Shown: positions 17,174-29,098 of the stretch, one piece after another
Layout: each line of letters opens with the position of its first letter
Numbering within the stretch: position 1 is the first letter of the stretch
NCBI RefSeq assembly: GCF_009724245.1
Contig: NZ_WNNK01000001.1
Location: 310,001 to 374,000, forward strand
DNA length: 64,000 nucleotides
Reading direction: 5' to 3'
Origin: Pseudomonas spelaei
GTDB lineage: Bacteria; Pseudomonadota; Gammaproteobacteria; Pseudomonadales; Pseudomonadaceae
Program-made: the position numbers and the translations under genes
The notes under the pieces: model-generated
Databases searched by the model: none
Seen by the model: the letters and a program-made list of their open reading frames with translations, nothing else
Told to the model about the DNA's origin: nothing

Positions 17174-18298
17174 TCAGCCACGGTAGTAACGTTGTGGCAC
17201 GAATGGCATTTTACTTACACGAAGTGGCACCTTTTTCCCACGCACCAATGCTGAGACTTCGGTATCCAGTGCAATAAATGCATTGTCGAGGTAACCCATG
17301 GCCAGCGGGGCACCGAGGCTTGGGCCGAAACCACCACTGCACACACTGCCGATCACGGTGCCGTGCTCGTCGACGATTTCTGCGCCTTCGCGCACCGGCG
17401 TGCGCTCTTGCGGCAGCAGGCCTACACGTTTGCGGCTGACACCGGCTTGTTGCTGGGTGAAGATTCGGTCGGCGCCCGGGAAGCCACCGGCGCGAGCACC
17501 GTCAGCGCGGCGCGCCTTGGAGATGGCCCACAACAGACTGGCTTCAATCGGGGTGGTATCGGTGTTCATGTCATGGCCATAGAGGCACAGGCCAGCTTCC
17601 AGGCGCAGGGAGTCCCGTGCGCCTAAGCCGATGGCCTGCACTTCGGTTTCTGCCAGCAGGCTGCGGGCCAGGCTTTCGGCGCTGGCGGCGGGGACGGAGA
17701 TTTCGAAGCCGTCTTCGCCGGTGTAGCCGGAGCGGCTGACGTAGCAGTCCACACCCAGCAAGCGCAGGGAGGCGAATTGCATGAAGGTCATTTTCGTGAC
17801 CTCAGGCGCCAGGCGCGCCAGTACCTTCACGGCTGCCGGACCTTGCAGGGCGAGCAGGGCACGTTCTTCAAACAACGGCTCGATCGTGCACTGGTCACTA
17901 AGGTGCTGGCGCAGGTGGGCCAGGTCCTGATCCTTGCAGGCGGCGTTGACCACCAGGAACAGTTCGTCGTTACCCAGGTTGGCCACCATCAGGTCGTCGA
18001 GGATGCCGCCGTGGTCATTGGTGAACATGGCGTAGCGTTGCATGCCCACTGGCAGGTCAACGATGTCTACCGGCACCAGGGTTTCCAGGGCCTTGGCGGC
18101 ATTGACGCTGGTCAGGCGGATCTGGCCCATGTGAGACACATCGAACAACCCGGCCTGTTCACGGGTGTGCAGATGTTCCTTCATCACGCCCAGCGGGTAT
18201 TGCACCGGCATGTCGTAGCCGGCGAACGGCACCATGCGCGCGCCCAGTTCAATGTGCAGGGCGTGCAACGGGGTTTTCAACAGGGTTTCGGTGGACAT
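17174..18298 (-). CDS. gcvT: GcvT, aminomethyltransferase (T-protein) of glycine cleavage
   Basis: Transfers the methylene group from aminomethyl-lipoyl GcvH to tetrahydrofolate, releasing ammonia. 374 residues. It opens [35 protein letters not shown] and has the family blocks [55 protein letters not shown] and the C-terminal barrel [10 protein letters not shown]. It is the last gene of the gcvH-gcvP-sdaA-gcvT cluster, about 40 bp after sdaA, and a strong stem-loop follows it. Confidence 0.96.
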   Translation of the reverse strand: MSTETLLKTPLHALHIELGARMVPFAGYDMPVQYPLGVMKEHLHTREQAGLFDVSHMGQIRLTSVNAAKALETLVPVDIVDLPVGMQRYAMFTNDHGGILDDLMVANLGNDELFLVVNAACKDQDLAHLRQHLSDQCTIEPLFEERALLALQGPAAVKVLARLAPEVTKMTFMQFASLRLLGVDCYVSRSGYTGEDGFEISVPAASAESLARSLLAETEVQAIGLGARDSLRLEAGLCLYGHDMNTDTTPIEASLLWAISKARRADGARAGGFPGADRIFTQQQAGVSRKRVGLLPQERTPVREGAEIVDEHGTVIGSVCSGGFGPSLGAPLAMGYLDNAFIALDTEVSALVRGKKVPLRVSKMPFVPQRYYRG

Positions 18299-18337
18299 AT
18301 TCAGCTCCTGAAAAACGTGCGGACGCGCTTGTAGGCG

Positions 18338-19714
<1,377 letters not shown>

Positions 19715-19770
19715 TGTTGTTCTCCGGTTTCTTGTTATTGGATGCCAGTCTGCCTGTGGAATGCGATCGA

Positions 19771-19872
19771 TGTGGGAGCCGGGCTTGCCCGCGATGCAGG
19801 CACCTCGGTACGTCAGATACACCGAGGTGATGCTATCGCAGGCAAGCCAGCTCCCACACAAGCCAGCTCCCA
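19771..19872. repeat. REP-type inverted repeat pair with an extra half unit (family A)
   Basis: TGTGGGAGCCGGGCTTGCCCGCGAT at the left and ATCGCAGGCAAGCCAGCTCCCACA at the right, with inner CCTCGGT...ACCGAGG arms. A third partial copy (AGCCAGCTCCCAT) abuts it at 19860-19872. It lies inside the operon between gcvP and sdaA. Confidence 0.9.
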
Positions 19873-19897
19873 TATTGACCGCGTTCAGCCAGTCAGA

Positions 19898-22747
19898 TCA
19901 GGCGTAGCTCTCGATCGACGGGCACGCACACACCAGGTTGCGATCGCCAAACACGTTGTCGACCCGGCCAACCGGCGGCCAGTACTTGCCTTCGATCAAC
20001 GACGCCACTGGGTACACCGCCTGCTCGCGGCTATAGGGGTGGCTCCATTCGCCCACCAGTTCCGCTGCGGTGTGCGGGGCGTTTTTCAGCGGGTTGTCGT
20101 CCTTGTCCAGCGTGCCGTTTTCCACCGCGCGGATTTCTTCGCGGATGGCGATCATGGCGTTGCAGAAGCGGTCCAGCTCTTCCTTGGATTCACTTTCGGT
20201 CGGCTCGATCATCAAGGTGCCGGCCACCGGGAACGACATGGTCGGTGCGTGGAAACCAAAGTCGATCAGACGCTTGGCCACGTCGTCCACACTGATGCCG
20301 CTGCTGTCTTTCAACGGGCGCAGGTCGAGGATGCATTCGTGGGCCACCAGGCCGTTGCTGCCGGTGTAGAGGACTGGGTAGTGCTCTTCCAGGCGGCGGG
20401 AGATGTAGTTGGCATTGAGGATCGCCAATTGCGAAGCACGCTTGAGGCCGGCGCCGCCCATCATGCTGATGTACATCCAGGTGATCGGCAGGATGCTCGC
20501 GCTGCCGAACGGTGCCGCGCAGACCGCGCCTTCCTTGCGCTCCAGGGCGCCGTGGCCGGGCAGGAACGGCGTCAGGTGCGACTTCACACCAATCGGGCCA
20601 ACGCCCGGGCCGCCACCGCCGTGGGGAATGCAGAAGGTCTTGTGCAGGTTCAGGTGGGACACGTCGCCGCCGAATTTGCCCGGCGCGCAGAGGCCGACCA
20701 TGGCGTTCATGTTGGCGCCGTCGATGTACACCTGGCCGCCGTTGTCATGAATGATCCCGCAGATTTCGCGGATGCCTTCTTCGAACACACCGTGGGTGGA
20801 CGGGTAGGTGATCATCAGCGCGGCGAGGTGTTCGCGGTGCTCGATGGCCTTGGCGCGCAGGTCTTCGATGTCGACGTTGCCACGGGCGTCGCACGCGGTG
20901 ACGACCACGCGCATACCGGCCATGTTGGCGGTGGCCGGGTTGGTACCGTGGGCCGACGACGGGATCAGGCAGATGTCGCGGCGCTCTTCACCACGGCTCT
21001 GGTGGTAGGCACGGATCGCCAGCAGGCCTGCGTACTCGCCCTGGGAACCGGCGTTCGGTTGCAGGGAGATGGCGTCGTAACCGGTGGCCGCGCAGAGCAT
21101 GGCTTCCAGTTCATCGGTCAGTTGCTGGTAGCCGGCGCTTTGCGAGGCCGGAGCGAACGGGTGCAGGGCACCGAATTCAGCCCAGGTCACCGGGATCATT
21201 TCGCTGGCGGCGTTGAGTTTCATGGTGCAGGAACCCAGCGGGATCATGGTGCGATCCAGGGCCAGGTCCTTGTCGGCGAGCTTGCGCAGGTAGCGCATCA
21301 ACTCGGTTTCGGAGTGATAACGGTTGAACACCGGGTGGCTGAGGATCGGCGACTGGCGCAGCAGCGCGGCCGGCAGGGTGCTTTCAACCTTCGCAGCCAA
21401 GGCGGCGAAGCCGGGCAGGGCCTTGCCACCTGCGAACACGCTCCACAGGGTTTCGATATCGGCCTGTGTGGTGGTTTCGTCCACCGACAGGCCCAGGCGT
21501 TCGCTGTCCACTGCACGCAGGTTGATGCGCTGGGCGCGGGCCTGGTCGTGCAGCGCGGCGGTGTTGGCGCCGGTGGCCAGGGTCAGGGTGTCGAAGAAGT
21601 GGGCTTGCTCGACCTTCAGGCCCAGTGCGCTCAAGCCTTCGGCGAGAATCGCGGCCAGGTGATGGATGCGGTTGGCGATCTGGGTCAGGCCTTTCGGGCC
21701 GTGGTACACGGCGTACATGCTGGCGATGTTGGCCAACAGGACCTGGGCGGTGCAGATGTTGCTGGTGGCTTTCTCGCGGCGGATATGTTGCTCGCGGGTC
21801 TGCATGGCCAGGCGCAGGGCCGGCTTGCCGAAACGGTCGACAGAGACGCCTACCAGACGGCCCGGCATGTCGCGTTTGAACGCATCCTTGGTGGAGAAGT
21901 AAGCGGCATGTGGGCCACCGAAGCCCAGCGGCACGCCGAAGCGTTGTGCACTGCCGATGGCCACGTCAGCGCCGAACTCGCCCGGCGGGGCCAGCAGCGT
22001 CAGGGCCAGGAGGTCAGCGGCCACTGCTACCAGTGCATGGGCGGCGTGGAAGCGTTCGGTCAGTTCGCGGTAATCGAATACGTCACCGTTGCTGGCCGGG
22101 TACTGCAGCAAGGCGCCGAAGAACGGGCTGACGTCAGTCAGTTTGCGTTCGTCGCCCACCACCACGTCAATGCCCAGTGGCTCGGCACGGGTACGCAGCA
22201 CGTCGAGGGTTTGCGGATGGCTGTGGATCGAGGCAAAGAAGGCATTGCTGCCTTTGTTCTTGCTCAGCCGTTTGCAGAAGGTCATGGCTTCGGCAGCGGC
22301 GGTGGCTTCATCCAGCAGCGAGGCGTTGGCAATCGGCAGGCCGGTGAGGTCGCTGATCAGCGTCTGGAAGTTCAGCAGCGCTTCGAGGCGGCCCTGGGAA
22401 ATTTCTGGCTGGTACGGGGTGTAGGCGGTGTACCAGGCTGGGTTTTCCAAGAGGTTACGCAGGATCGGCGACGGTGTATGGCAGTTGTAGTAGCCCTGGC
22501 CGATGTAGGTCTTGAACAGCTCGTTCTTGGCGGCGATGGCTTTGATCGACGCGAGGGCGGCAGATTCGCTCAGGCCGTCGCTCAGGCCCAGCACGCTGGT
22601 GTCCTTGATGCTTTCCGGGATCACGCTGGCACTGAGGGCTTCCAGGGAGTCAAAGCCCAGAGTGGCGAGCATTTGCTGCTCGTCGTCCTGGCGCGGGCCG
22701 ATGTGGCGGGCGATGAATTCGTTGGCGGTATTCAATTGAACAGTCAT
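19898..22747 (-). CDS. gcvP: GcvP, glycine decarboxylase (P-protein)
   Basis: PLP enzyme that decarboxylates glycine and passes aminomethyl to lipoyl-GcvH. 949 residues, a fused alpha/beta-type P-protein. It opens [27 protein letters not shown]. The PLP-lysine region reads [21 protein letters not shown] with a Gly-rich loop; [12 protein letters not shown] and [10 protein letters not shown] are also conserved. A GAGGAGCG site precedes the ATG, 10 bp after gcvH. It is probably the second copy in the genome (gcvP2 type), judged from the cluster with gcsR and sdaA. Confidence 0.97.
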   Translation of the reverse strand: MTVQLNTANEFIARHIGPRQDDEQQMLATLGFDSLEALSASVIPESIKDTSVLGLSDGLSESAALASIKAIAAKNELFKTYIGQGYYNCHTPSPILRNLLENPAWYTAYTPYQPEISQGRLEALLNFQTLISDLTGLPIANASLLDEATAAAEAMTFCKRLSKNKGSNAFFASIHSHPQTLDVLRTRAEPLGIDVVVGDERKLTDVSPFFGALLQYPASNGDVFDYRELTERFHAAHALVAVAADLLALTLLAPPGEFGADVAIGSAQRFGVPLGFGGPHAAYFSTKDAFKRDMPGRLVGVSVDRFGKPALRLAMQTREQHIRREKATSNICTAQVLLANIASMYAVYHGPKGLTQIANRIHHLAAILAEGLSALGLKVEQAHFFDTLTLATGANTAALHDQARAQRINLRAVDSERLGLSVDETTTQADIETLWSVFAGGKALPGFAALAAKVESTLPAALLRQSPILSHPVFNRYHSETELMRYLRKLADKDLALDRTMIPLGSCTMKLNAASEMIPVTWAEFGALHPFAPASQSAGYQQLTDELEAMLCAATGYDAISLQPNAGSQGEYAGLLAIRAYHQSRGEERRDICLIPSSAHGTNPATANMAGMRVVVTACDARGNVDIEDLRAKAIEHREHLAALMITYPSTHGVFEEGIREICGIIHDNGGQVYIDGANMNAMVGLCAPGKFGGDVSHLNLHKTFCIPHGGGGPGVGPIGVKSHLTPFLPGHGALERKEGAVCAAPFGSASILPITWMYISMMGGAGLKRASQLAILNANYISRRLEEHYPVLYTGSNGLVAHECILDLRPLKDSSGISVDDVAKRLIDFGFHAPTMSFPVAGTLMIEPTESESKEELDRFCNAMIAIREEIRAVENGTLDKDDNPLKNAPHTAAELVGEWSHPYSREQAVYPVASLIEGKYWPPVGRVDNVFGDRNLVCACPSIESYA

Positions 22748-22757
22748 GACGCGCTCC

Positions 22758-23141
22758 TCAGGCTTCAGCGTTGGCTTTGATCAGGCGGTCATACGCATCC
22801 TGATCCAATAGCTTAGCTACTGCATCGGCATCAGCCGGTTTAAAGCGGAAGAACCAGCCTTCGCCCATCGGGTCTTCGTTGACCAGCTCAGGGCTGCCAT
22901 CGAGCTTGTCGTTCACTTCGAGGACTTCACCGTCCAGGGGCATGTACACCCCGCTGGCCGCCTTGACCGATTCCACGGTGGAGGCTTCTGCACCCTTGTC
23001 GTAGGACTGCAACTCAGGCAGTTGCACGAAAACCACATCACCCAGCGCGTTCTGCGCGAAAGCGGTAATACCCACGGTAACGCTGCCGTCGGCTTCGGCG
23101 CGCAGCCATTCGTGATCTTCAGTAAAGCGCAACTCGCTCAT
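22758..23141 (-). CDS. gcvH: GcvH, lipoyl carrier (H-protein)
   Basis: 127-residue shuttle protein. The lipoylated lysine is K60 in [20 protein letters not shown]-terminus [19 protein letters not shown]; conserved [10 protein letters not shown] and [11 protein letters not shown]. It is first in the operon, with a GAGGAG site 6-7 bp before the ATG, and lies about 50 bp downstream of the predicted start site of a sigma-54 promoter. Confidence 0.97.
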   Translation of the reverse strand: MSELRFTEDHEWLRAEADGSVTVGITAFAQNALGDVVFVQLPELQSYDKGAEASTVESVKAASGVYMPLDGEVLEVNDKLDGSPELVNEDPMGEGWFFRFKPADADAVAKLLDQDAYDRLIKANAEA

Positions 23142-23201
23142 GGAAACTCCTCAGGGCCAGATTCGTCTGGTGGACGGGATTGGAATAATGGGGAGTTGCT
23201 T

Positions 23202-23218
23202 AGCAAAATCGCGGCCAA
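23202..23218 (-). promoter_or_regulatory. Sigma-54 (-24/-12) promoter of gcvH-gcvP-sdaA-gcvT
   Basis: On the minus strand the sequence is TTGGCCGCGATTTTGCT. GG (-24) and GC (-12) are separated by exactly 10 bp, and flanking bases fit the TGGCAC-N5-TTGCW pattern. Transcription would start near 23191, about 50 nt before the gcvH ATG. The nearby regulator has an intact GAFTGA motif, as a sigma-54 activator must. Confidence 0.82.
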
Positions 23219-23281
23219 TGTTTTTTAGTCGTTAAAAATCAATAAGTTATTGATTGTGGAGGGCATGACTTGAAATGCAGC

Positions 23282-23299
23282 TGTAGCGATATCGCTACA
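23282..23299. promoter_or_regulatory. Candidate GcsR operator 1
   Basis: Perfect 18-bp dyad TGTAGCG-ATAT-CGCTACA, centred about 99 bp upstream of the predicted gcvH start site. It fits the TGTAACG-N4-CGTTCCG form I recall for P. aeruginosa GcsR sites. Confidence 0.7.
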
Positions 23300-23362
23300 G
23301 CCAGAGAGGCGAAAAAAAGCCTATGAGGATCAAAGCCTTGCATAGCGATGGCTTAGAGAGGT

Positions 23363-23399
23363 TGTATCGATATCGTTCCACTGTAGCGCTTTCAGTACA
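23363..23399. promoter_or_regulatory. Candidate GcsR operators 2 and 3 (tandem)
   Basis: Two 18-bp dyads, TGTATCG-ATAT-CGTTCCA (23363-23380) and TGTAGCG-CTTT-CAGTACA (23382-23399). Their centres are 19 bp apart, about two helical turns, so both face the same side. They lie about 180-200 bp upstream of the predicted start site, a normal distance for sigma-54 enhancers. Confidence 0.65.
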
Positions 23400-23440
23400 G
23401 CTGGAGGTCGTTTTTGAACGTGAGGTAGGAATGCAATCAA

Positions 23441-23529
23441 TGTGGGAGCTGGCTTGCCTGCGATAGCGGTGTATAAGCCAACATTTTTGGTGCTGACCCA
23501 CCGCTATCGCAGGCAAGCCAGCTCCCACA
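23441..23529. repeat. REP-type inverted repeat pair (family A)
   Basis: TGTGGGAGCTGGCTTGCCTG(CGATAGCGG) and its inverted copy (CCGCTATCG)CAGGCAAGCCAGCTCCCACA flank about 30 bp. It lies between gcsR and the operator sites, on the 3' side of gcsR. Confidence 0.92.
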
Positions 23530-23546
23530 TTTTTGACCGCGTGTTT

Positions 23547-25055
23547 TCAGGGCTTATTGGGGATGCCGTATTTGCGCAAACGATGGGCGATGGCGGTGTG
23601 GGAGGTTTGCAGGCGGCTCGCCAACTGCCGCGTCGAGGGGTAGCTGGCATACAACTTCTCCAGCAGCGTGCGCTCAAAATCCTCCACCGCCTGCTCCAGG
23701 CTGTCGACTTCACCATCACTTTGGCGCGCCACCGAGGTGCCGGCAATGTCGAGATCGCCAATGTCCACCAGGCTGCTTTCGCAAATGGCAGCTGCGCGAA
23801 AGATCACGTTCTGCAGCTGGCGCACGTTACCCGGCCAGCGGTTGCCCAGCAGCGCCGGATAGGTGCCGGGCGCCAGGCGGCAGACCGGGCGCTGGATCTG
23901 CGCGCAGGCTTGCTGCATGAAGTAGCGGGCCAGCAGCAGGATGTCCTGGCCACGCTCGCGCAGCGGCGGGACTTCAACGTTGAGCACGTTCAGGCGGTAG
24001 AACAAGTCCTCGCGGAAGGTGCCTTCGCTGACCATCTTTTCCAGGTCACGATGGGTGGCGCTGAGGATGCGTACGTTGACCTTGACCTCACGGTCGCCGC
24101 CCACCCGGCGAAAGCTGCCGTCATTCAGGAATCGCAGCAGTTTGGCTTGCAAATACGGCGACATCTCGCCGATTTCATCGAGAAACACCGTGCCCTGGTT
24201 GGCCAGCTCCATCAGCCCCGGCTTGCCGCCGCGCTGGGCCCCGGTAAAGGCGCCGGGGGCGTAGCCGAACAGCTCACTTTCGGCCAGGTTCTCCGGCAAC
24301 GCTGCGCAGTTCAGGGCGAGAAACGGTGAGCTGTGCCGCGCGCTGATGGCGTGGCAGGCACGGGCCACCAGTTCCTTGCCGGTGCCGGTTTCGCCCTGGA
24401 TCAACAACGGTGCATCAAGGGCCGCCACACGCTGGGCGCGGGCCTTGAGAGTGCGGATCGCGGGGGACTCGCCCAACAAGGCATCGAAACCTTCGGCATG
24501 GTCATGGTGCAGCGCCGACAGTTGCTCACCGATACGGTTAGGTGGGTACAGGGTCAGCAGGGCGCCAGCGTCGGTGATCGGGGTGGCGCCCAGTAACAGG
24601 GTTTGGCCGTTGACGCTGATTTCCCGCAGAGGCAGGCGAAAGCCGTGCTCCAGCAAGGTGGTCAGCAGCATTGGGTCGTCGAACAGCGCGTTGATGCTTT
24701 CACCGGCGGGCTCGCGGCCATACAGCGCAATGAGTGCCGGGTTGGCCAGCAGGATCTTGCCGGCACTGTCCAGGGCCAATACCGGGTCGGTCATCGCGGC
24801 GAGCAAGGCGTCGAGTTGCAGGTGCCGGCGTTGGCCCGGGAGGATATCCACCACCGTCACGGCCTGTACGCCGTGGACGCTGAACAGCGCGTCACGCAGT
24901 TCTTCCAGGACCTCGGCGCTCAGGGTCGGGGCGTCGATGTAGACGTTGGGCGGAACCATTTCCACCGCATCCAGGTTGAGATTGCGCCCACCGAGCAGGG
25001 CCAGGACTTCCTGGGTAATGCCAACGCGGTCGATGAAGCTGACGTGGATACGCAT
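23547..25055 (-). CDS. gcsR: GcsR, TyrR-like sigma-54 activator of the glycine cleavage genes
   Basis: 502-residue enhancer-binding protein. Residues 1-75 form an ACT-like domain (MRIHVSFIDRVGITQEVLALL), about 80-190 a PAS domain, 193-430 the AAA+ domain with Walker A GETGTGKE (221-228) and GAFTGA (268-273), and about 455-502 a TyrR-type helix-turn-helix (STRQLASRLQTSHTAIAHRLRKYGI). Unlike E. coli TyrR it keeps GAFTGA, so it can contact sigma-54. P. aeruginosa GcsR (PA2449) responds to glycine and drives gcvH2-gcvP2-glyA2-sdaA-gcvT2; the gene content and operators here support the same role. PhhR is the close alternative, but context favours GcsR. Confidence 0.9.
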   Translation of the reverse strand: MRIHVSFIDRVGITQEVLALLGGRNLNLDAVEMVPPNVYIDAPTLSAEVLEELRDALFSVHGVQAVTVVDILPGQRRHLQLDALLAAMTDPVLALDSAGKILLANPALIALYGREPAGESINALFDDPMLLTTLLEHGFRLPLREISVNGQTLLLGATPITDAGALLTLYPPNRIGEQLSALHHDHAEGFDALLGESPAIRTLKARAQRVAALDAPLLIQGETGTGKELVARACHAISARHSSPFLALNCAALPENLAESELFGYAPGAFTGAQRGGKPGLMELANQGTVFLDEIGEMSPYLQAKLLRFLNDGSFRRVGGDREVKVNVRILSATHRDLEKMVSEGTFREDLFYRLNVLNVEVPPLRERGQDILLLARYFMQQACAQIQRPVCRLAPGTYPALLGNRWPGNVRQLQNVIFRAAAICESSLVDIGDLDIAGTSVARQSDGEVDSLEQAVEDFERTLLEKLYASYPSTRQLASRLQTSHTAIAHRLRKYGIPNKP

Positions 25056-25122
25056 GGGGCGGTTTTGGGTTCTGGCGTGCGAGAGGTGGCAAGTATGCCT
25101 GACAGGTGATGGAGATCAAAAA

Positions 25123-25249
25123 TGTGGGAGCTGGCTTGCCTGCGATGGCGCTGTAGCCGCTGCCGAGGTACGAGGCTGCGATGGGTTGCGCAGCGACCCT
25201 CTGGGCAGTCCTGCGGACACGCATCGCAGCCTCGTACCTCGGCTACAGC
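25123..25249. repeat. Composite repeat: family A half unit plus family B pair
   Basis: A lone TGTGGGAGCTGGCTTGCCTGCGAT half unit (25123-25146) is followed by a second family: CTGTAGCCGCTGCCGAGGTA and CGAGGCTGCGATG, with the inverted CATCGCAGCCTCG and TACCTCGGCTACAG closing at 25249. The same family B pair recurs at 56094-56197. Confidence 0.88.
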
Positions 25250-25265
25250 AAGCAGTGGGAGCGGG

Positions 25266-25634
25266 TTACTCCAGGTGTTCGGGCTTCACCGGATCCCCCG
25301 GCTTCACATCCAACTGATGCCTTACATCCTCAAACATCAAATCGTACTGCTTGTGCATCGAACCATTGAGCACCGCAATCTTCGGCATGCCGTACTTCTG
25401 TGCAATGTTCATCGCGTGTCGGGCGAAGTCATAGGCCTGGTCCTTGGGCAGGAAAAACTCCTCCTTGAGGTCCTTGCCCTGCACCGAACCGTGCAGCTTG
25501 AACAGCATCCCCTTGCCTTCCTTGGGGTCCTGGCTGACTTCATAGTCGATGCACAGGTTGTAGCTGTAGTCGTCCTTGTTCAGCGCGTGGCGTTCGATGT
25601 GCAAGTGACCGGGTTCAAAGGTGGCCATAGGCAT
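25266..25634 (-). CDS. DUF5064-family protein at the end of the arc operon
   Basis: 122 residues (or 120 from the third codon, MATFEPGHLHIERH). Soluble, with no signal peptide or membrane segment; conserved-looking core YNLCIDYEVSQDPKEGKGMLFKLHGSVQG. I recognise it as a Pseudomonas protein of unknown function that accompanies the arginine deiminase genes. It starts about 12 bp after arcC, so it is probably co-transcribed. The family name is from memory; no function is assigned. Confidence 0.8.
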   Translation of the reverse strand: MPMATFEPGHLHIERHALNKDDYSYNLCIDYEVSQDPKEGKGMLFKLHGSVQGKDLKEEFFLPKDQAYDFARHAMNIAQKYGMPKIAVLNGSMHKQYDLMFEDVRHQLDVKPGDPVKPEHLE

Positions 25635-25646
25635 TTCTCCTCTACT

Positions 25647-26576
25647 TTATAGGTAGGTGATCCCAGGTTTCGCCGTACTGATACGCGTGCCGGCACTGCC
25701 CTGGACGATAGCTTCGATGTCCGACAGTGAACCGATCACTGCGGTTTTGCCAGTCTGGCGGGCGAACTCGCACGCGGCCTGAACCTTGGGCCCCATGGAG
25801 CCGGCGGCGAAGCCGAGTTTTTCCATTTCGTCAGGATGGGCCTGGCCGATGGCTTTCTGGCTGGGTTTGCCATAGTCGATAAAAGCGGCGTTGACGTCGG
25901 TGGCGATCACCAGCAAGTCGGCGCCCAGTTGCCCGGCCAGCAAGGAGGAGCAGAGGTCTTTGTCGATCACCGCTTCAATGCCTTTGAGCTTGCCGTCGTC
26001 GCCGTACAGGGTTGGAATCCCGCCGCCGCCGGCGCAAATCACGATGCTGCCTTTTTCCAGCAGCCAGGTAATCGGACGGATTTCAAAGATGCGTTTTGGC
26101 CGGGGGCTGGCGACCACGCGGCGATACTTGTCGCCATCGGGGGCGATAGCCCAGCCTTTTTCAGCGGCGAGCTTTTCGGCTTCGGCTTTGGAGTAGACCG
26201 GGCCGATAGGCTTGCTTGGGTTCTGGAACGCGGGGTCCTTGGCGTCCACTTCCACTTGGGTCAACAGCGTGGCGAACGGTACTTCGAAGTCCAGCAGGTT
26301 GCCCAGTTCCTGTTCAATGATATAGCCGATCATGCCTTCGGTTTCAGCGCCCAGCACGTCCAGTGGATAAGGCGAGACTTGGGTGTAGGCCGCGGCTTGC
26401 AGCGACAGCAGGCCCACTTGCGGGCCATTGCCGTGGGCAATCACCAGTTCGTTGCCGGCATGGATCTTGGCGATCTGTTCGGTGGCGATTCGGATGTTGG
26501 CGCGTTGGTTGTCCGCCGTCATGGGTTCACCACGGCGGAGCAGGGCGTTACCGCCCAGTGCTACGACGATACGCAT
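25647..26576 (-). CDS. arcC: Carbamate kinase
   Basis: Last step of the arginine deiminase pathway: carbamoyl phosphate + ADP to ATP, ammonia and CO2. 309 residues of the amino-acid-kinase fold. It opens [19 protein letters not shown], with [43 protein letters not shown] and [10 protein letters not shown] as the substrate and nucleotide loops. It lies downstream of arcB, with a REP-type repeat in the 162-bp gap. Confidence 0.97.
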   Translation of the reverse strand: MRIVVALGGNALLRRGEPMTADNQRANIRIATEQIAKIHAGNELVIAHGNGPQVGLLSLQAAAYTQVSPYPLDVLGAETEGMIGYIIEQELGNLLDFEVPFATLLTQVEVDAKDPAFQNPSKPIGPVYSKAEAEKLAAEKGWAIAPDGDKYRRVVASPRPKRIFEIRPITWLLEKGSIVICAGGGGIPTLYGDDGKLKGIEAVIDKDLCSSLLAGQLGADLLVIATDVNAAFIDYGKPSQKAIGQAHPDEMEKLGFAAGSMGPKVQAACEFARQTGKTAVIGSLSDIEAIVQGSAGTRISTAKPGITYL

Positions 26577-26610
26577 AGTGCAGTCCTTCTAGAATGAACG
26601 CAGGTCAAAA

Positions 26611-26715
26611 TGTGGAAGCTGGCTTGTGTGGGAGCCGGGCTTGCCCGCGATTGCATCACCTCGGTATATCTGAGAGACCGAGGTGTCTGCATCGCAGGCA
26701 AGCCAGCTCCCACAC
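26611..26715. repeat. REP-type inverted repeat pair with extra half unit (family A)
   Basis: A partial copy TGTGGAAGCTGGCTTG (26611-26626) runs directly into TGTGGGAGCCGGGCTTGCCCGCGAT. The inverted partner ATCGCAGGCAAGCCAGCTCCCACA ends at 26714. It lies inside the arc operon between arcB and arcC. Confidence 0.9.
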
Positions 26716-26738
26716 TGACTGTGTTCCGACAGTGAGAG

Positions 26739-27749
26739 TTAGATATCCGCCAACGCCGACACCAGGATCGCCTTGATGGTATGCATGCGGTTTTCCGCCT
26801 GCTCAAAGGCGATATTGGCCGGGGATTCAAACACTTCTTCGGTCACTTCCACGCCATTGGCCAGGTTCGGATACCGTGCGGCGATGTCCTTGCCGACCTT
26901 GGTTTCGCTGTTATGGAACGCCGGCAGGCAGTGCATGAACTTCACCCGAGGGTTGCCCGAGGCTTTCATCATCTTGGCGTTGACCTGGTACGGCAGCAGT
27001 TGCTCGATACGTTCGTCCCACGCTTCCACCGGCTCACCCATGGACACCCAGATATCGGTGTGGATGAAGTCCACGCCTTTAACGGCCTCTTTCGGGTCTT
27101 CGGTGATGGTGATGCGCGCGCCGCTTTCCTCGGCGAAGGCCTGGCACTGCTTGATGAAGTCTTCATGGGGCCACAGGGCTTTTGGCGCGCCGATGCGCAC
27201 GTCCATGCCCAGCTTGGCGCCGATCATCAACAGTGAGTTGCCCATGTTGTAGCGGGCGTCACCGAGGTAGGCGTAGCTGATGTCATGCAGCGGCTTGTCG
27301 CTGTGTTCGCGCATGGTCAGGGTGTCGGCGATCATTTGGGTCGGGTGGAACTCGGCGGTCAAGCCGTTGAACACTGGCACACCGGCGAACTTGGCCAACT
27401 CTTCGACGATTTCCTGTTCGAAGCCACGGTACTCAATCGCATCGAACATGCGACCGAGGACGCGGGCGGTGTCTTTCATGCTTTCTTTGTGGCCGATCTG
27501 CGATGACACCGGGTCGATGTAGGTGACGTGGGCGCCTTGATCATGTGCCGCTACTTCGAACGCACAGCGGGTGCGGGTCGAGGTTTTTTCGAAGATCAGC
27601 GCGATGTTTTTGCCTTGCAAATGCGGGCGTTCAGTGCCGGTGTATTTGGCGCGCTTGAGGTCGCGGGACAGGTCCAGCAGGTAGTGCAGCTCGCGAGTGG
27701 TGTGGTGCATCAGCGAGAGCAGGCTGCGGTTGCGCATATTAAAAGCCAT
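26739..27749 (-). CDS. arcB: Catabolic ornithine carbamoyltransferase
   Basis: Phosphorolyses citrulline to ornithine and carbamoyl phosphate. 336 residues. The carbamoyl-phosphate loop is [30 protein letters not shown] and the catalytic HCLPAFH follow. The N-terminus [24 protein letters not shown] is that of the catabolic enzyme, and its place between arcA and arcC confirms catabolic rather than biosynthetic (argF) use. Confidence 0.97.
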   Translation of the reverse strand: MAFNMRNRSLLSLMHHTTRELHYLLDLSRDLKRAKYTGTERPHLQGKNIALIFEKTSTRTRCAFEVAAHDQGAHVTYIDPVSSQIGHKESMKDTARVLGRMFDAIEYRGFEQEIVEELAKFAGVPVFNGLTAEFHPTQMIADTLTMREHSDKPLHDISYAYLGDARYNMGNSLLMIGAKLGMDVRIGAPKALWPHEDFIKQCQAFAEESGARITITEDPKEAVKGVDFIHTDIWVSMGEPVEAWDERIEQLLPYQVNAKMMKASGNPRVKFMHCLPAFHNSETKVGKDIAARYPNLANGVEVTEEVFESPANIAFEQAENRMHTIKAILVSALADI

Positions 27750-27817
27750 GGTGGACTCCTTCTGTTTAGGTTATCCCCTTGGCCGGCGCCTTATGAGCGG
27801 CGGCCAAGGTTTGAATG

Positions 27818-29074
27818 TCAGTAGTCGATAGGGTCGCGAATGATCGGGCAGGTCATGCAGTGGCCGCCGCCGCGACCCCGGCCCAGTTCGCCGGCGCTGA
27901 TGGTGATGACTTCCACACCGGCCTTGCGCAGCAGGGTGTTGGTGTAGGTGTTGCGGTCATAACCGATCACCACGCCAGGCTCCACGGCCACCACGTTGTT
28001 GCCGTCATCCCATTGCTCGCGCTCGGCGGCGAAGCTGTTGCCGCCGGTCTCGACCACTCGCAGGGTTTTCAGGTTCAGCGCAGCCGCCACGGTATCGAGG
28101 AAGCTGGTTTTCTCGCGCTGGATATCGATGCCACCGGGCTTGCTCTCGTCGGGGCGCAAGCTGAAGGCGACAATCTGGCTGACCACTTCCGGGAAGATCG
28201 TGACCAGGTCGCGGTCGCAGAAACTGAACACGGTATCGAGGTGCATCGCGGCACGGGATTTCGGCAGGCCGGCGACGATCACGCGCTCCACGGCTTTGTG
28301 CTTGAACAGATTGAGAGCAAGCTGGCCGATGGCCTGGCGCGACGAACGTTCGCCCATGCCGATCAACACCACACCGTTACCGATTGGCATCACGTCACCG
28401 CCTTCCAGCGTCGCGTTGCCGTGTTCCTGATCCGGGTCGCCGTACCAGACCTGAAAGTCGGCGTTGGTGAACTCAGGGTGGAATTTGTAGATGGCGCTGG
28501 CCAGCAAGGTTTCCTGGCGTCGCGCCGGCCAGTACATCGGGTTCAGCGTCACGCCGCCGAAGATCCAGCATGTGGTGTCGCGGGTGAACTGGGTGTTGGG
28601 CAGCGGCGGCAGAATGAAGCTCGAATGCCCGAGGAAGTCGCGGAACATCTCGATGGTCTTGCCACCGAAGCTGCTCGGCAGGTCATCGGCTGACACGCCG
28701 CCAATCAAAAACTCGGCAACCTTGCGCGGCTCCAGGCTGCGCAGCCACGAGCTGACCTCATTGACCAGGCCGAGGCCAACCTGGTTGGCGGTGATCTTGC
28801 GTTCCAGGATCCAGTCCAGCGCTTCGGGGATGGCGACGATGTCGGTCAGCAGGTTGTGCATTTCCAGCACATCGATGTCCCGCTCGCGCATCTTGGTCAC
28901 GAAGTCGAAATGGTCGCGCTTGGCCTGGGCCACCCACAGCACGTCATCGAACAGCAGTTCATCGCAGTTGTTGGGGGTCAGCCGCTGGTGGGCCAAACCT
29001 GGGGAGCACACCATGACTTTGCGCAGTTTGCCGGCTTCGGAATGTACGCCGTACTTAACTTTTTCGGTGGTCAT
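27818..29074 (-). CDS. arcA: Arginine deiminase
   Basis: Hydrolyses arginine to citrulline and ammonia, the first step of the pathway. 418 residues. The nucleophilic Cys is C406 in [12 protein letters not shown] near the C-terminus; [34 protein letters not shown] and [12 protein letters not shown] carry the substrate residues. It lies 24 bp from the arcD stop and 68 bp before arcB. Confidence 0.98.
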   Translation of the reverse strand: MTTEKVKYGVHSEAGKLRKVMVCSPGLAHQRLTPNNCDELLFDDVLWVAQAKRDHFDFVTKMRERDIDVLEMHNLLTDIVAIPEALDWILERKITANQVGLGLVNEVSSWLRSLEPRKVAEFLIGGVSADDLPSSFGGKTIEMFRDFLGHSSFILPPLPNTQFTRDTTCWIFGGVTLNPMYWPARRQETLLASAIYKFHPEFTNADFQVWYGDPDQEHGNATLEGGDVMPIGNGVVLIGMGERSSRQAIGQLALNLFKHKAVERVIVAGLPKSRAAMHLDTVFSFCDRDLVTIFPEVVSQIVAFSLRPDESKPGGIDIQREKTSFLDTVAAALNLKTLRVVETGGNSFAAEREQWDDGNNVVAVEPGVVIGYDRNTYTNTLLRKAGVEVITISAGELGRGRGGGHCMTCPIIRDPIDY

Positions 29075-29098
29075 TACAGATCCTCAAGTGAACGAAAG

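Noticed and set aside
19742..22780. Open frame of 1012 codons on the plus strand opposite gcvP
   Set aside because: It is antisense to a certain GcvP gene and reads as Val/Ala/Gly/His/Gln-rich sequence without domains; it is the usual shadow of a GC-rich gene.
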